Positions 1-9,278 of a DNA stretch of 22,622 nucleotides are shown piece by piece (the stretch's first letter is position 1; every line of letters begins with the position of its first letter). The notes beneath the pieces are model-generated. The model worked only from the letters and a program-made list of their open reading frames with translations. It was not told the origin of the DNA and made no database searches. The stretch covers positions 1 to 22,622 of the forward strand of contig CAYLNH010000103.1 of assembly GCA_964384625.1 (NCBI GenBank), given 5' to 3'. The DNA is from CAYLNH01 sp964384625 (GTDB lineage Bacteria; Verrucomicrobiota; Lentisphaeria; JABSQK01). The translations under genes were made by a program, and so were the position numbers.

Positions 1-163
1 CGATCCTGAAACTCCGCACCGCAAACTCCTTCGCCAAGGCTTCGGCGCTCAAGAGAGGGCGGGATCTCCAGGCGGACCGCGAAGGGCAGTAAACGAGGGC
101 TTACAATCCGCATTTCTGCGTTGTGTCATCGGCAGAGGGAACGGAGTATGTTTGCCGGCATTT

Positions 164-3100
164 TTACGGGGTCGTTTGCCGGCGCGCTTTCAGCCGCAGT
201 TCCGCGATGGCGCAGTAGAGGACGGGGACGACAAAGACCGAGACGAGGACGACCAGCATGCCGCCGAAACTGGGGATGGCCATAGGCACCATGATATCCG
301 CCCCGCGGCCGGTTGAGGTCAGCACCGGCAGGAGTGCGAGGATAGTGGTGGCCGACGTCATCAGGCACGGTCGGATGCGGCGGTCGGCGCCCTCGACGGT
401 GCTGTTGCGCATGGCCTCGGGCGTCGCCGGCTTATTCGCGGCGAAACTCTGGTCCAGGTAGGTCGCGATGACCACGCCGTTATCCGACGCAATCCCGAAG
501 AGCGCGAGGAAGCCGACCCAGATGGCGACGCTCAAGTTGATATTGCGGATTTGGAAGAGCTCGCGGAAGTCGATACCGAAGACGCTGAAGTTCATAAACC
601 AGCCCTGGCCGTAGAGCCAGATGAGGATGAAGCCGCCGGCCCAGGCAACGACGATGCCGGAGAACACCAGCAGCGTGGTGGGAATGGACTTGAACTGGAA
701 GTAGAGAATCATGAAGATGACAAACAGCGCCAGGGGCAGAACAATGGCAAGCGTCTTCGCGGCGCGCAACTGGTTTTCGTAGTTACCGGCGAAATCGTAG
801 GTGATCCCTTCGGGGCGCTGCAGTTCTCCGGCCGCTTCTTTCTCGTCCAGGTACCGGCTCGCGGCTTCCACCACGTCAACTTCGGCAAACCCGGCCTTCT
901 TATCCAACAGCACGTAACCGATGAGTTTGGTATCTTCGCTCTTGATCACTTGCGGGCCGCGCACGTACTCGATGCGCGCCACCTGCTGCAGCGGGATCTG
1001 CTGCTGCCGCCGGCCCGGCACGAGGATCTTGCCGAGCGATTCAATCTGATCGCGCAACTCACGTTTGTAGCGGACGCGTACGGGATAGCGTTCGCGACCT
1101 TCCACGGTGGTGGTGATGCGTTTACCGCCAACGGCGATTTCAATGACGTCCTGAATGCGCTTGACCGGTACGCCGTAGCGGGCGGCGGCCGCACGATCAA
1201 TGCGAATCTCCAGATACGGTTTGCCGACGATACGGTCGGCGATGACGGCACTGGGTTCGACGCCGGGGACTTCACCGGACTTCAGCAGCCGCTCCAGGTC
1301 GAGTGAGAACCGCTCGATCGTCTCGAGGTCGGGCCCTTTCACTTTAATGCCCATGGGCGCGCGCATGCCGCTCTGGAGCATGACGATGCGGGCGGCGATC
1401 GGCTGCAGTTTCGGGGCGGACGTAGTCCCCGGCACTTTGCCGGCCGCGACGATCCGGTCCCAGATATCGTCCGGCTCCTGAATACCGGGCCAGGCGGTCC
1501 GTTTGCGATTCAATTCCGGATCCAACGCCGGCCGCCAGTTGCGGAAGGGCACGCCGGAATTATCGGGGATGAGTTTCCCGTGTTCGTCGCGCATGAACTT
1601 GCCGCGCACTTTATAGGGTTCGCCGTCGATTGCCGGGACCTCTTTGCCGTCGACATCGCGATAGAAATCGACGGCGTTCGGATCGAACCGGAATTTGATC
1701 GGGTGTCCATCTTTGTCGGTAATGAATTCGCTTTTGTAGTTGATCACGGTTTCGATCATCGACACCGGTGCCGGATCCAGGGGGGTTTCGGCGCGTCCGA
1801 GTTTGCCGACGGCGGATTCGACTTCCGGGATAGCGTTGAAGGCCATATCCTGTTTGGCCAGCACGTCGCGGGCTTCGCCGATTGACGCATGCGGCATGGT
1901 GGTCGGCATATAGAGATAGGACCCCTCGTCCAACGGCGGCATGAACTCCTTACCGGCGCCCGGGAAAACATTGGCGGCGCCCTGATAGACGAAGGAGGTC
2001 TTTATGGGTTGCGGCAGCCAACCGAAGAGCCCGTCAATTCCCAGCCAGGCCAACGCCCCCCAGATGATCACCACCGCAGGGATGCAGAAGAACACCGCTT
2101 TATGGTCCAGGAACCACTTCAGCAGCGGCGCGTACCAGCGGATAAAGAACACGAAGAACGCGAGCAACCCGAAGATCGGCCCCATCACCACAATAGCGTT
2201 CAGCACGAAACTGCGGCCGGGTCCGAGCGGCAGCCAGTGTGCGGTCAGGATCAATCCCACCACGAATGCAACGGCATAGTTCGCGTACCGCAGAACCGTT
2301 TTGCGTCGTTCTTCCGGCAGCCGGTTCTGGATCAGTTGGAAGACGGCAAAGGCAATGATCAACAGGCCGCCGAGTACGGTGAATTTGATTGTGACGACAA
2401 CTCCCAGCAGCGCGGCGCAGACCAGCAGTGTCCGGCGAAACACTTTCGACTTGACGTTTGAGGTAAACAACACGTGCGCCAGTGCCGGGACAATGGTCAA
2501 CGCCACAATGACGGACGCGAACAGGGCGAAGGTTTTCGTGAATGCCAACGGCTTGAACAGTTTGCCTTCGGCGCCGGTCATGGTAAACACCGGCAGGAAA
2601 CTGACGACGGTCGTCATGATCGCTGTGACCACGGCACTGCCCACTTCGCTGCAGGCGTCGAACACCAGCCGCAATTTGTCGGCGCCGGGATCAGCGTCGT
2701 CCAGGTGTTTCAGGATATTCTCGCAGACGATGACGCCCATGTCGACAATGGTGCCGATGGCAATGGCGATGCCCGACAGCGCCACGATATTGGCGTCGAC
2801 GCCGAAGGTCTTCATGGCGATGAAACAGATCAGCACCGCCAGCGGCAGCGTAATGGAGATGACCATCGAACTGCGCAGGTGCATGACCATGATGACGATC
2901 ACAATGATGGTAACCAGGATCTCCTCGCTGAGCGCGGTGCTCAAGGTGCCCAAGGTCTCATAGATCAGTCCGGTCCGGTCGTAAAACGGTACGACGGTGA
3001 CTTTGCTGAGTCGCGCCCAGTCCGGACGTTCCGCGGGCGTCGCGTTTTTGAACCAGACGGTCCATTCAGCCTGGTTCAGGGCGGCGCCTTCGAAGGCGTC

Positions 3101-4237
3101 GAATCCCTGTTTCGCGGCAAACGAGGCGATCTCGTCGACGGAGACCTTGTCGTAGTCGACAACGACCTTTTCCGGCAGTCCCGGGCCTACCTGTTCAATC
3201 TGTTTTTTCAGGTTCTTGATGGCGGCCAGCGGATTCTCACCGTAGCGGACCACGGCCACGCCGCCGACGGTCTCCGCACCTTCCTTGTCCAATACTCCCC
3301 GGCGCAGCGCCGGCCCCAGCGTGACGTGCGCCACGTTCTTGACGAACACCGGCACGTTGTCCTGTTCCTTAATGACCGTGTTCCGGATGTCATCGACATT
3401 GCGGAGGAAACCGATGCCGCGGATGACGTATTCGGCTTTGTTGATCTCGATCGTGCGGGCGCCGACGTCGAGGTTCGACATCTTCACCGCCATAAACACC
3501 TGATCCAACGTCACGCCGTAGGCCCGCATGGCGTCGGGGTCGACATCGATCTGGTATTCCTGGACGAAGCCGCCGACGGAGGCGACCTCACTGATGCCGT
3601 CGGCCGAGAGCAGCGAGTAGCGCACCGTCCAATCCTGGACCGACCGCAACTCATGCAGGTCCCACCCGCCGACGACATCGCCGTACGGCTTGTCCGGCGT
3701 CACGGAATAGGGATCACGCCCTTCGAGGGTGTACCAGTAGATCTGTCCGAGAGCGGTGGCGTCGGGCCCGAGCATGGGCTGCACGCCCTCGGGCAAGCTG
3801 CCGGCCGGCAGGCTGTTCAGTTTCTCCAAGACGCGCGACCGCGACCAGTAGAACTCGGCGTCCTCCGTAAAGATGATGTAGATCGTCGAGAACCCGAACA
3901 TGGAATAGCTGCGCACCGTTTTGACTTGCGGGATGCCAAGCATGGCGACGGTGAGCGGATAGGAGACCTGATCCTCCACGTCTTGCGGCGACCGCCCCAT
4001 CCAGCGGGTGAAGACGATCTGCTGATTTTCGCCGATATCCGGAATCGCGTCGACGGCCACCGGCTTCCGTTCGAGAATGGCGATGTTCCAGTCGAACGGC
4101 GCCACCATAATCCCCCAGAGCACGACGAACAGCACCACCAACCCGACCACCAGTTTGTTCTGCAGGCAGAAGTAAATGACCTTATCGATCCAGGTCAATT
4201 CCCGCGGGTTGACGCCGTGTCGGTCCTCAGTGGCCAT
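164..4237 (-). CDS. cusA: CusA-like heavy-metal RND efflux pump (HME-RND), enlarged
   Basis: Inner-membrane proton-driven pump of the heavy-metal efflux RND family, 1357 residues against about 1050 for E. coli CusA. The fourth membrane helix reads GIAIAIGTIVDMGVIVCEN (residues 489-507) with D499 and E506. It has the single-Asp pattern of the CusA type (monovalent Cu/Ag) rather than the two-Asp CzcA pattern. Two of the three Met ligands known in CusA have counterparts, M777 in LYMPTT and M953 in IVMLQSG. The third aligns with V1023 in ARYGV. Extra sequence lies at about 370-410, 595-700 (additional hydrophobic segments) and 835-940 (hydrophilic periplasmic insert). The start ATG overlaps the end of the adaptor gene by 11 nt, and its Shine-Dalgarno AAGGAAG lies inside that gene. 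Last gene of the metal operon. Family assignment is firm; the Cu/Ag substrate is inferred. Confidence 0.95.
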   Translation of the reverse strand: MATEDRHGVNPRELTWIDKVIYFCLQNKLVVGLVVLFVVLWGIMVAPFDWNIAILERKPVAVDAIPDIGENQQIVFTRWMGRSPQDVEDQVSYPLTVAMLGIPQVKTVRSYSMFGFSTIYIIFTEDAEFYWSRSRVLEKLNSLPAGSLPEGVQPMLGPDATALGQIYWYTLEGRDPYSVTPDKPYGDVVGGWDLHELRSVQDWTVRYSLLSADGISEVASVGGFVQEYQIDVDPDAMRAYGVTLDQVFMAVKMSNLDVGARTIEINKAEYVIRGIGFLRNVDDIRNTVIKEQDNVPVFVKNVAHVTLGPALRRGVLDKEGAETVGGVAVVRYGENPLAAIKNLKKQIEQVGPGLPEKVVVDYDKVSVDEIASFAAKQGFDAFEGAALNQAEWTVWFKNATPAERPDWARLSKVTVVPFYDRTGLIYETLGTLSTALSEEILVTIIVIVIMVMHLRSSMVISITLPLAVLICFIAMKTFGVDANIVALSGIAIAIGTIVDMGVIVCENILKHLDDADPGADKLRLVFDACSEVGSAVVTAIMTTVVSFLPVFTMTGAEGKLFKPLAFTKTFALFASVIVALTIVPALAHVLFTSNVKSKVFRRTLLVCAALLGVVVTIKFTVLGGLLIIAFAVFQLIQNRLPEERRKTVLRYANYAVAFVVGLILTAHWLPLGPGRSFVLNAIVVMGPIFGLLAFFVFFIRWYAPLLKWFLDHKAVFFCIPAVVIIWGALAWLGIDGLFGWLPQPIKTSFVYQGAANVFPGAGKEFMPPLDEGSYLYMPTTMPHASIGEARDVLAKQDMAFNAIPEVESAVGKLGRAETPLDPAPVSMIETVINYKSEFITDKDGHPIKFRFDPNAVDFYRDVDGKEVPAIDGEPYKVRGKFMRDEHGKLIPDNSGVPFRNWRPALDPELNRKRTAWPGIQEPDDIWDRIVAAGKVPGTTSAPKLQPIAARIVMLQSGMRAPMGIKVKGPDLETIERFSLDLERLLKSGEVPGVEPSAVIADRIVGKPYLEIRIDRAAAARYGVPVKRIQDVIEIAVGGKRITTTVEGRERYPVRVRYKRELRDQIESLGKILVPGRRQQQIPLQQVARIEYVRGPQVIKSEDTKLIGYVLLDKKAGFAEVDVVEAASRYLDEKEAAGELQRPEGITYDFAGNYENQLRAAKTLAIVLPLALFVIFMILYFQFKSIPTTLLVFSGIVVAWAGGFILIWLYGQGWFMNFSVFGIDFRELFQIRNINLSVAIWVGFLALFGIASDNGVVIATYLDQSFAANKPATPEAMRNSTVEGADRRIRPCLMTSATTILALLPVLTSTGRGADIMVPMAIPSFGGMLVVLVSVFVVPVLYCAIAELRLKARRQTTP

Positions 4238-6254
4238 CGTGGCTTCCTTCTTTCCTGCCGTGGCTGCCTTCCGGTTTCTTCGCCGGCGTTTCCCCGGCGG
4301 CGTCGAGCTTCTCGACCAGCTCGCCGCAGGCGGGCATCATCGAACCGAAATACGGATTGAGCAATTCAGGATCGCCCTGCAGCCACTCGGCGCCGGTGTT
4401 GTTGAAGGCCATGGGGCATGTATTGACGTAGACCGTGTCCTTGCCCGTGCCGAAGCTCTTGCCAAGGCGTTTCATGGCTTTCGACAGCGTCTTGAAGTGC
4501 GCCCGACGCGGTTCGATGCCCGACGCTTGTTTCAGCTCGCGGGCGGCGTCGCGAATCACCCTGCTCAAATCCATCCAGGCCTTGTGCGCGTCGCCGGTCA
4601 CAAGTTTCATATCCACTTCTGCTAATGCTTTGATGACCGCATCGGCATGCTTGCCGGCTGCCGCCGACTTGTCTTTGCCCAAGTCCTGTTGGACCGCGAA
4701 GTAGGCGTCGAACACCGGCGCCAGCTGCTTCAGAAAGTCTGCGGAGACGTCGTAATGTTTGGCCATCGACATGGCTGCCATCGGCTTGGCGCCGGTGCCG
4801 CCGTGACCGTGGTGATGGCCGCCGGCAGAGCCGCCGCCGGCGGGATTCATCATGCTGGGTTTGGCGGAAATCTGCAGGGCGCTGTCGATCTTGAAATTGC
4901 CGTTAACGACGACCTTTTCGCCCTCTTCCAGGCCGCTCTCGACAACGTAGAAATCATCCGCGCGCGGGCCGAGAACGACCTCGCGACCGGCGTAGCTGCC
5001 GGTCTCCGCCTGGACATAGACGACCGCCCGCGTACCGGTCAGCAAAGCGGCGCTGGCGGGAATCACCAGTGGTGGCGGACCATTGACATGATCGCCGATG
5101 AACCCCAGCTTGTCAGCGGACACCAGCGGCATACCACAGACATCGCAATTGCCGGGCTGGTCTTTGACGACCTCCGGATGCATGGGACTGATCCACTTGC
5201 CGGCCAAATCCGGATCGCGCACTTTGCCGCCGGCGGCCAATTCGGCGTGGATGGCGGCGCGCACAAACATGCCGGGCTTCAGTTTGCCGTTCTCATTGGG
5301 GACATTCACCCGCACCTTCACCGTACGCGTGCTTTGCGTCAACACCGGGTCGATGAAGGAGATCCTGCCTTTGAACGCCTCGCCGGGATAGGACTCGGAG
5401 GTAAACTCCACTGCCTGGCCGTAGCGCAACCAGGGCAGATCGGATTCATAGGCGTCGAGTTGCACCCAGACCTGCCGCAGATCGGCGATGCGGTAGATCG
5501 GCATGCCGGTTTTGACGTACGCCCCTTCCACCGCGTTCTTATGGATGACGATGCCGCCGATCGGCGCATTGATGGTGATGTGGTCGGAGGCTATGCCCTT
5601 CTTCTCGATCGCCTTGACCTGATCTTCAGTCAGTCCCCAGAGACGCAGCTTCTCGCGCACCGCCTCCACGGTGGCGGCCGCCGATTTCCGCAACGCCGGC
5701 AACTCGCTCGAGCGCATCTGTTTCTCGGCTTCGATGGCCTGCAGGAGCTCCTGCTGCGCGGTAAGCACTGCCGGACTGTACATCCGCACCATGTGATCGC
5801 CCGGTTTGACGGCGATGCCGGTATAGTCGACGTAGAGCCGGTCCAGTCGGCCCGGGACCCAGGCGGCAATGGTGGCCATCCGTGTCTCATCGTAATCGAT
5901 GCGGCCCACCAGCCGGACGGTACGAGAGACGGCCAGCCGTCGTGCCGGCACGACTTCGACCTGGGCCAGTTTACGGGCCGTCGCGGACATCGTCAGCTGC
6001 CGGGGGCCATCCTCGGCGCCGCCGTTTTCAAGGGGGATCAAGTCCATACCGCAGATCGGGCACTTGCCCGGTTTCGGCTGCTGGATCTGCGGGTGCATCG
6101 AACAGGTCCAGATGGTTTCTTTCTCGGCCATTCCGTTCTGATGCTCGGCATGTGCCGCGCCCGGACCGCGACCGGCCATATAGCCGATGCCGAATACGAG
6201 CAGCGCCAGCACCGCGGTTATCGCGATGTACAGCCATCGTTGCTTATGTTTCAT
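4227..6254 (-). CDS. cusB: CusB-like periplasmic adaptor with two metal-binding domains and DUF3347
   Basis: Membrane-fusion adaptor linking the RND pump to the outer-membrane channel. ATG at 6254 is chosen because AAGGAA lies 7 nt upstream; a GTG two codons earlier would sit against that site. This gives 675 residues; positions here follow that start. A membrane anchor spans about 7-26. A heavy-metal-binding domain follows (about 49-75: WTCSMHP, then CPICGMDL). The lipoyl/barrel core is interrupted by a second such domain at about 354-378 (SPMHP, then CDVCGMPLV). A linker rich in His and Met (GGHHHGHGG, MAAMSM) leads to a DUF3347-like domain (about 500-645, with CPMAF and NPYFG). The tail contains PEGSH and KEGSH. 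The upstream TolC gene ends 14 nt before the start. Copper or silver is the likely substrate, by family and by the Met/His/Cys content. Confidence 0.93.
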   Translation of the reverse strand: MKHKQRWLYIAITAVLALLVFGIGYMAGRGPGAAHAEHQNGMAEKETIWTCSMHPQIQQPKPGKCPICGMDLIPLENGGAEDGPRQLTMSATARKLAQVEVVPARRLAVSRTVRLVGRIDYDETRMATIAAWVPGRLDRLYVDYTGIAVKPGDHMVRMYSPAVLTAQQELLQAIEAEKQMRSSELPALRKSAAATVEAVREKLRLWGLTEDQVKAIEKKGIASDHITINAPIGGIVIHKNAVEGAYVKTGMPIYRIADLRQVWVQLDAYESDLPWLRYGQAVEFTSESYPGEAFKGRISFIDPVLTQSTRTVKVRVNVPNENGKLKPGMFVRAAIHAELAAGGKVRDPDLAGKWISPMHPEVVKDQPGNCDVCGMPLVSADKLGFIGDHVNGPPPLVIPASAALLTGTRAVVYVQAETGSYAGREVVLGPRADDFYVVESGLEEGEKVVVNGNFKIDSALQISAKPSMMNPAGGGSAGGHHHGHGGTGAKPMAAMSMAKHYDVSADFLKQLAPVFDAYFAVQQDLGKDKSAAAGKHADAVIKALAEVDMKLVTGDAHKAWMDLSRVIRDAARELKQASGIEPRRAHFKTLSKAMKRLGKSFGTGKDTVYVNTCPMAFNNTGAEWLQGDPELLNPYFGSMMPACGELVEKLDAAGETPAKKPEGSHGRKEGSHDGH

Positions 6255-6268
6255 AGCCACTTCCTTAT

Positions 6269-7852
6269 CTAGTCCGAATCTTTCCTGATGGTCTTCGGCA
6301 ACGTCAAGGCCTCCTTGTTGAGCGCCCGGCCGACCAGCCGTTCCAACTCAGCCAGGGCGGCGCGATAGTCGCGCAGGGCCTGCTGTTCGCCCAACTGCAC
6401 GTTCAACAACGTGCGTTGCGCATCCACGAAACCGACGAAATCCATCTTGTTGTTGGCGTAGGCGGTCTGCGCCGCCTTCACGGCCTGTTTTGCCTGGGGC
6501 AGCAGCGACTTTCGATACAACGCTATGCTTCGTTTCGTCGTATCCAGGGCAAGGTATTGTTTCTTGACGGCAAACCGCGTCTGGTCCTTCACGGCTTTCA
6601 GCTTCTGCTGCATACCGACCAGATTGTGCTTCATCTCACGGACATATGCATCCCGTTGCCCGACCCAGGCGGTCTGCCGCTCATTCAGCGTACGCTTCGG
6701 CATGAACTGCGGGTCGCGCCGCATACCGGTTTCCAGATAGGACGCCCCCAGCGACGCATCCGGATAGGTCATCCGAGAGGCCATGGTGATCATCAGGTCC
6801 ATGCGGTTGACGGCCAAAGCCTGTCGCCGCACCTCCTGGCGTTGATGCAGTGCCGTCTTGTACAGGTCGGGGAGAGCGGCCTGCACCTGCTGATCGGTGA
6901 GCGGCTGCGGCGCGCCCAGCGGCGCTTCCGTGCGACGGTTCAACAGCGCGTTGATCTTGGCGGCAATGGTGCCGCGGCGGTTCTCAATGGTAAGAACCCG
7001 GTCGCTGAGTTTCGACAACTCCACTTGCCCCATGATCACATGACCGTACTTGCCCTGATCCACCTGGTACTTCTGCTGCGCGACTTTGACCACCTGCTGC
7101 AGCAGCACCTGGTTCTCTTTGGTGATTTCGAGGGCGGCGATGGTGTAGACGTACGCGTAGTAGTTCTTGCGGACCGCGGCGACGAGATCCCGCAAGGCGA
7201 TCTCATAGTTCTGCTGCGCGATGGCCACCTCTTCGTTGACAATCTTGCCTTTGACCGCGAGCATATCCGGGAACGGAAATTTCATCGCGACCATATCTTT
7301 GTGCTGCTTCGGTCCGACTTTCGTATCCAGTTGCTTGGTAAAGGCATTGTACTGATGCAGAATATCGTCCAACGCCGCCGCCTGCGGATATTTCTGCAGG
7401 GTGGCTTTCAGCTTGGCGCGGGCGGCTTTCAGTTTGGGGTTGCGGCTGTAGGCCAAGCCAAGGAGCTGCGGCAGGTCAATGCCGTCTTTCAGCGTTGCAT
7501 CCAGCTTGTCGTCGGCCGCCAACTTGCCGTAACGCTCGATCACCTCGGCCGTCAACGGCAGGATGGTGCCGGCGGTCACCGGCTCGTCTTTGACCTTCTT
7601 TTCCCACTCGCGCTGAAACTGCAGGAGGTGTTTCTCGACAGCCGCCGCGAAGGTATCGGTATCCTCACCGACCGTCTTCGATGGCGTTGAGACAATCTCG
7701 TGCCGGTAGTAATCCGACAATCGCTGCTCACGATAGGCGCGTCGTTCTGCATGGTAGTCGCGTGACGTCGCACAGCCGGCTAGCAGAACCAGAGCCATTC
7801 CGGCACTCCACATGGCCCAGGTCCTCAGGAAAATTGTGCTATTTCTCTTCAC
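6269..7852 (-). CDS. TolC-family outer-membrane efflux lipoprotein
   Basis: Outer-membrane channel component of the tripartite efflux system, 527 residues. The N-terminus is a lipoprotein signal with lipobox LLAGC (C27), so the mature protein is probably acylated, as CusC is. The GTG start is preceded by AAGGG at 5 nt and overlaps the end of the upstream TolC gene by 14 nt, which suggests translational coupling. An OEP repeat begins near residue 127 (LPQLLGLAYSRNPKLKAAR). The C-terminal repeat ends in a typical ALAELERLVG stretch. It is a paralogue of the next gene upstream: both carry RNPKLKAAR and a VGP-x-(Q/E)-H motif at the same relative place. An extra stretch of about 75 residues precedes the first OEP helix compared with the paralogue. 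Confidence 0.9.
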   Translation of the reverse strand: MKRNSTIFLRTWAMWSAGMALVLLAGCATSRDYHAERRAYREQRLSDYYRHEIVSTPSKTVGEDTDTFAAAVEKHLLQFQREWEKKVKDEPVTAGTILPLTAEVIERYGKLAADDKLDATLKDGIDLPQLLGLAYSRNPKLKAARAKLKATLQKYPQAAALDDILHQYNAFTKQLDTKVGPKQHKDMVAMKFPFPDMLAVKGKIVNEEVAIAQQNYEIALRDLVAAVRKNYYAYVYTIAALEITKENQVLLQQVVKVAQQKYQVDQGKYGHVIMGQVELSKLSDRVLTIENRRGTIAAKINALLNRRTEAPLGAPQPLTDQQVQAALPDLYKTALHQRQEVRRQALAVNRMDLMITMASRMTYPDASLGASYLETGMRRDPQFMPKRTLNERQTAWVGQRDAYVREMKHNLVGMQQKLKAVKDQTRFAVKKQYLALDTTKRSIALYRKSLLPQAKQAVKAAQTAYANNKMDFVGFVDAQRTLLNVQLGEQQALRDYRAALAELERLVGRALNKEALTLPKTIRKDSD

Positions 7853-9194
7853 TATTGCCCTTCCCGGATTTGGACTTCAGGTGCGTGCCGACCACTCGTT
7901 CAATCGCGGCCAACGCCTGCTGATAATCGGTTTGCGCCCGTAGACGTGCCAAGTTGAAATTCAGCCACACACTTTGCGTTTCCAGAAAACTCGAGACGTC
8001 TTTACGACCGTCCACATCCCATTTCTCCGCGATGGACATGGCCTTCTTCGCCTGGGGGATCAGGCTCTTCTCATACAGCGTCACCAGCCGCTGCGCGTTC
8101 AACAGGCGGAAGTAAAGCTTCCGCAGTCTGGCGGAGGTGGTGTTGGCCAGCGCCCGCCGCGATTCCACCGCCGCCTGATGGTTGAGTCGCGCCTCACGCG
8201 TGACAGCCCTGTTCCGGCGGAAATTCCACGGGATGGTCATGCCGGCGCCATACATGATCGCGTCCTTGCCGCTGTCGTCCAGGTTCGGGTTCAGCGCCTC
8301 ACCGGTCTCGACCTTCATGACGCTGAGACTGAATTTCGGCAGGTTCTTCAACCGCGCCAGCCGCATCTGCTGCCGCGTCAAATCGATCTTGCCCTCGGCA
8401 ATGCGCAATTCCTGGCGTTTGGCAAGCGCGCGTTTCTCGAGTTGCTCGAAGGACAACTCCAAGGCTTGCGGCACGCGGACGACGGTCTTGCCGAAGGAGG
8501 TCCTGACGGGCAGGTTCAGCATCGCCGCCAGCTGCGCCTTTTCGACGTCCTGCAGCTCCTGGAGGAGGACCAGGTCATACTGGAGCTGGGCTGACTGCGC
8601 TTGTGCCTTGAGGACGTCGTTCAGGGTCGCTCCGTCTTTCGCGTACAACGCGTTGACCACCTTGCTCGCCTGCAGCATCAGCTTTCGGTTCTGCCCGGTG
8701 ATCGTGATCGCGCGTTCGAGATACGCCAGTTCATGAAATGCGATCTTCACGTCGACGATGAGATCACGAAGGACCAGTTCGTGTTTGAGGCGCGCAATCC
8801 TGGCCTTTTCGAGGGCGACTTTGCCGGCGGTGTTCAGGGTGCCGGGAAAAGGCAGGTTCTGGGTGATGCCCCATCGATGCTCTTGCGGGCCGACACGGGT
8901 TTCGACGTTCTCGCCGTAGTGCAGGTAGCTGATCATCGGGTCCGGCCAGGCCTTGGCCTGCGGCACTTTTGCCAATGCAGCCCCCCACGACAAACGCGCC
9001 GCCTTCAGTTTTGGGTTCCGGCGGACCGCCAGTTTGATCAGCGCCGGCAGCGTCACTTCAGCAGCCAGCTTTTCAGCAGCGGTGTCGGCAGTTGATTTCG
9101 GTTCCGCGGCGGCGGCGATGTTCAGCAGCAGTATAGCCGGCAGGAGCGCCAGCACTGCGGCGCGCAGTCTTCTCAGTTTTACGGGTACCCTCAT
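7839..9194 (-). CDS. TolC-family outer-membrane efflux protein (second paralogue)
   Basis: Outer-membrane efflux channel, 451 residues, close to the usual length of the family. The N-terminus has a basic stretch and a hydrophobic core ending around AAAAEP (residues 27-32), a normal cleavable signal without a lipobox, unlike the downstream paralogue. The ATG at 9194 has GGGAGGA just upstream. The OEP core runs from about residue 49 (LPALIKLAVRRNPKLKAAR) to the C-terminal LAAIERVVG. The gene sits between the tandem YHS-like gene (84 nt upstream) and the lipoprotein TolC (14-nt overlap), so it is in the same transcription unit. Whether the two channels replace each other, form mixed trimers or serve different pumps cannot be told from sequence. 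Confidence 0.9.
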   Translation of the reverse strand: MRVPVKLRRLRAAVLALLPAILLLNIAAAAEPKSTADTAAEKLAAEVTLPALIKLAVRRNPKLKAARLSWGAALAKVPQAKAWPDPMISYLHYGENVETRVGPQEHRWGITQNLPFPGTLNTAGKVALEKARIARLKHELVLRDLIVDVKIAFHELAYLERAITITGQNRKLMLQASKVVNALYAKDGATLNDVLKAQAQSAQLQYDLVLLQELQDVEKAQLAAMLNLPVRTSFGKTVVRVPQALELSFEQLEKRALAKRQELRIAEGKIDLTRQQMRLARLKNLPKFSLSVMKVETGEALNPNLDDSGKDAIMYGAGMTIPWNFRRNRAVTREARLNHQAAVESRRALANTTSARLRKLYFRLLNAQRLVTLYEKSLIPQAKKAMSIAEKWDVDGRKDVSSFLETQSVWLNFNLARLRAQTDYQQALAAIERVVGTHLKSKSGKGNSEEK

Positions 9195-9224
9195 GGTCCT
9201 CCCGGGGTGTCTGGTTACCGTTCC

Positions 9225-9269
9225 GCCGCCGTCGTCGCACCGGTTTTGGGCCGCTGCGACTTCGGCGGC
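9225..9269 (-). other. Intercistronic hairpin between YHS-like and TolC genes
   Basis: In the 84-nt gap the minus strand can fold with arms GCCGCC and GTCGCA (plus-strand 9264-9269 and 9255-9260) pairing with TGCGAC and GGCGGC (9234-9239 and 9225-9230), separated by a small internal loop. There is no T tract, so it is not a classical terminator. It could stabilise the upstream mRNA segment or attenuate read-through. Structure is seen; the role is inferred. Confidence 0.4.
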
Positions 9270-9278
9270 AATCGTTGT

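Noticed and set aside
3..92. Possible end of a plus-strand gene entering from the left edge (29 codons then TAA)
   Set aside because: The frame has plausible codon use but is too short to recognise, and another plus-strand frame stays open over the same stretch.
2474..4360. Long plus-strand open frame (628 residues) opposite the pump gene
   Set aside because: It is very rich in Asp, His and Arg with no domain pattern, as expected for the antisense of a GC-rich coding sequence. The minus-strand pump is a clear family member.
4647..7690. Long plus-strand frames opposite the adaptor and lipoprotein TolC genes
   Set aside because: Same composition artefact; no ribosome binding site or recognisable motif.
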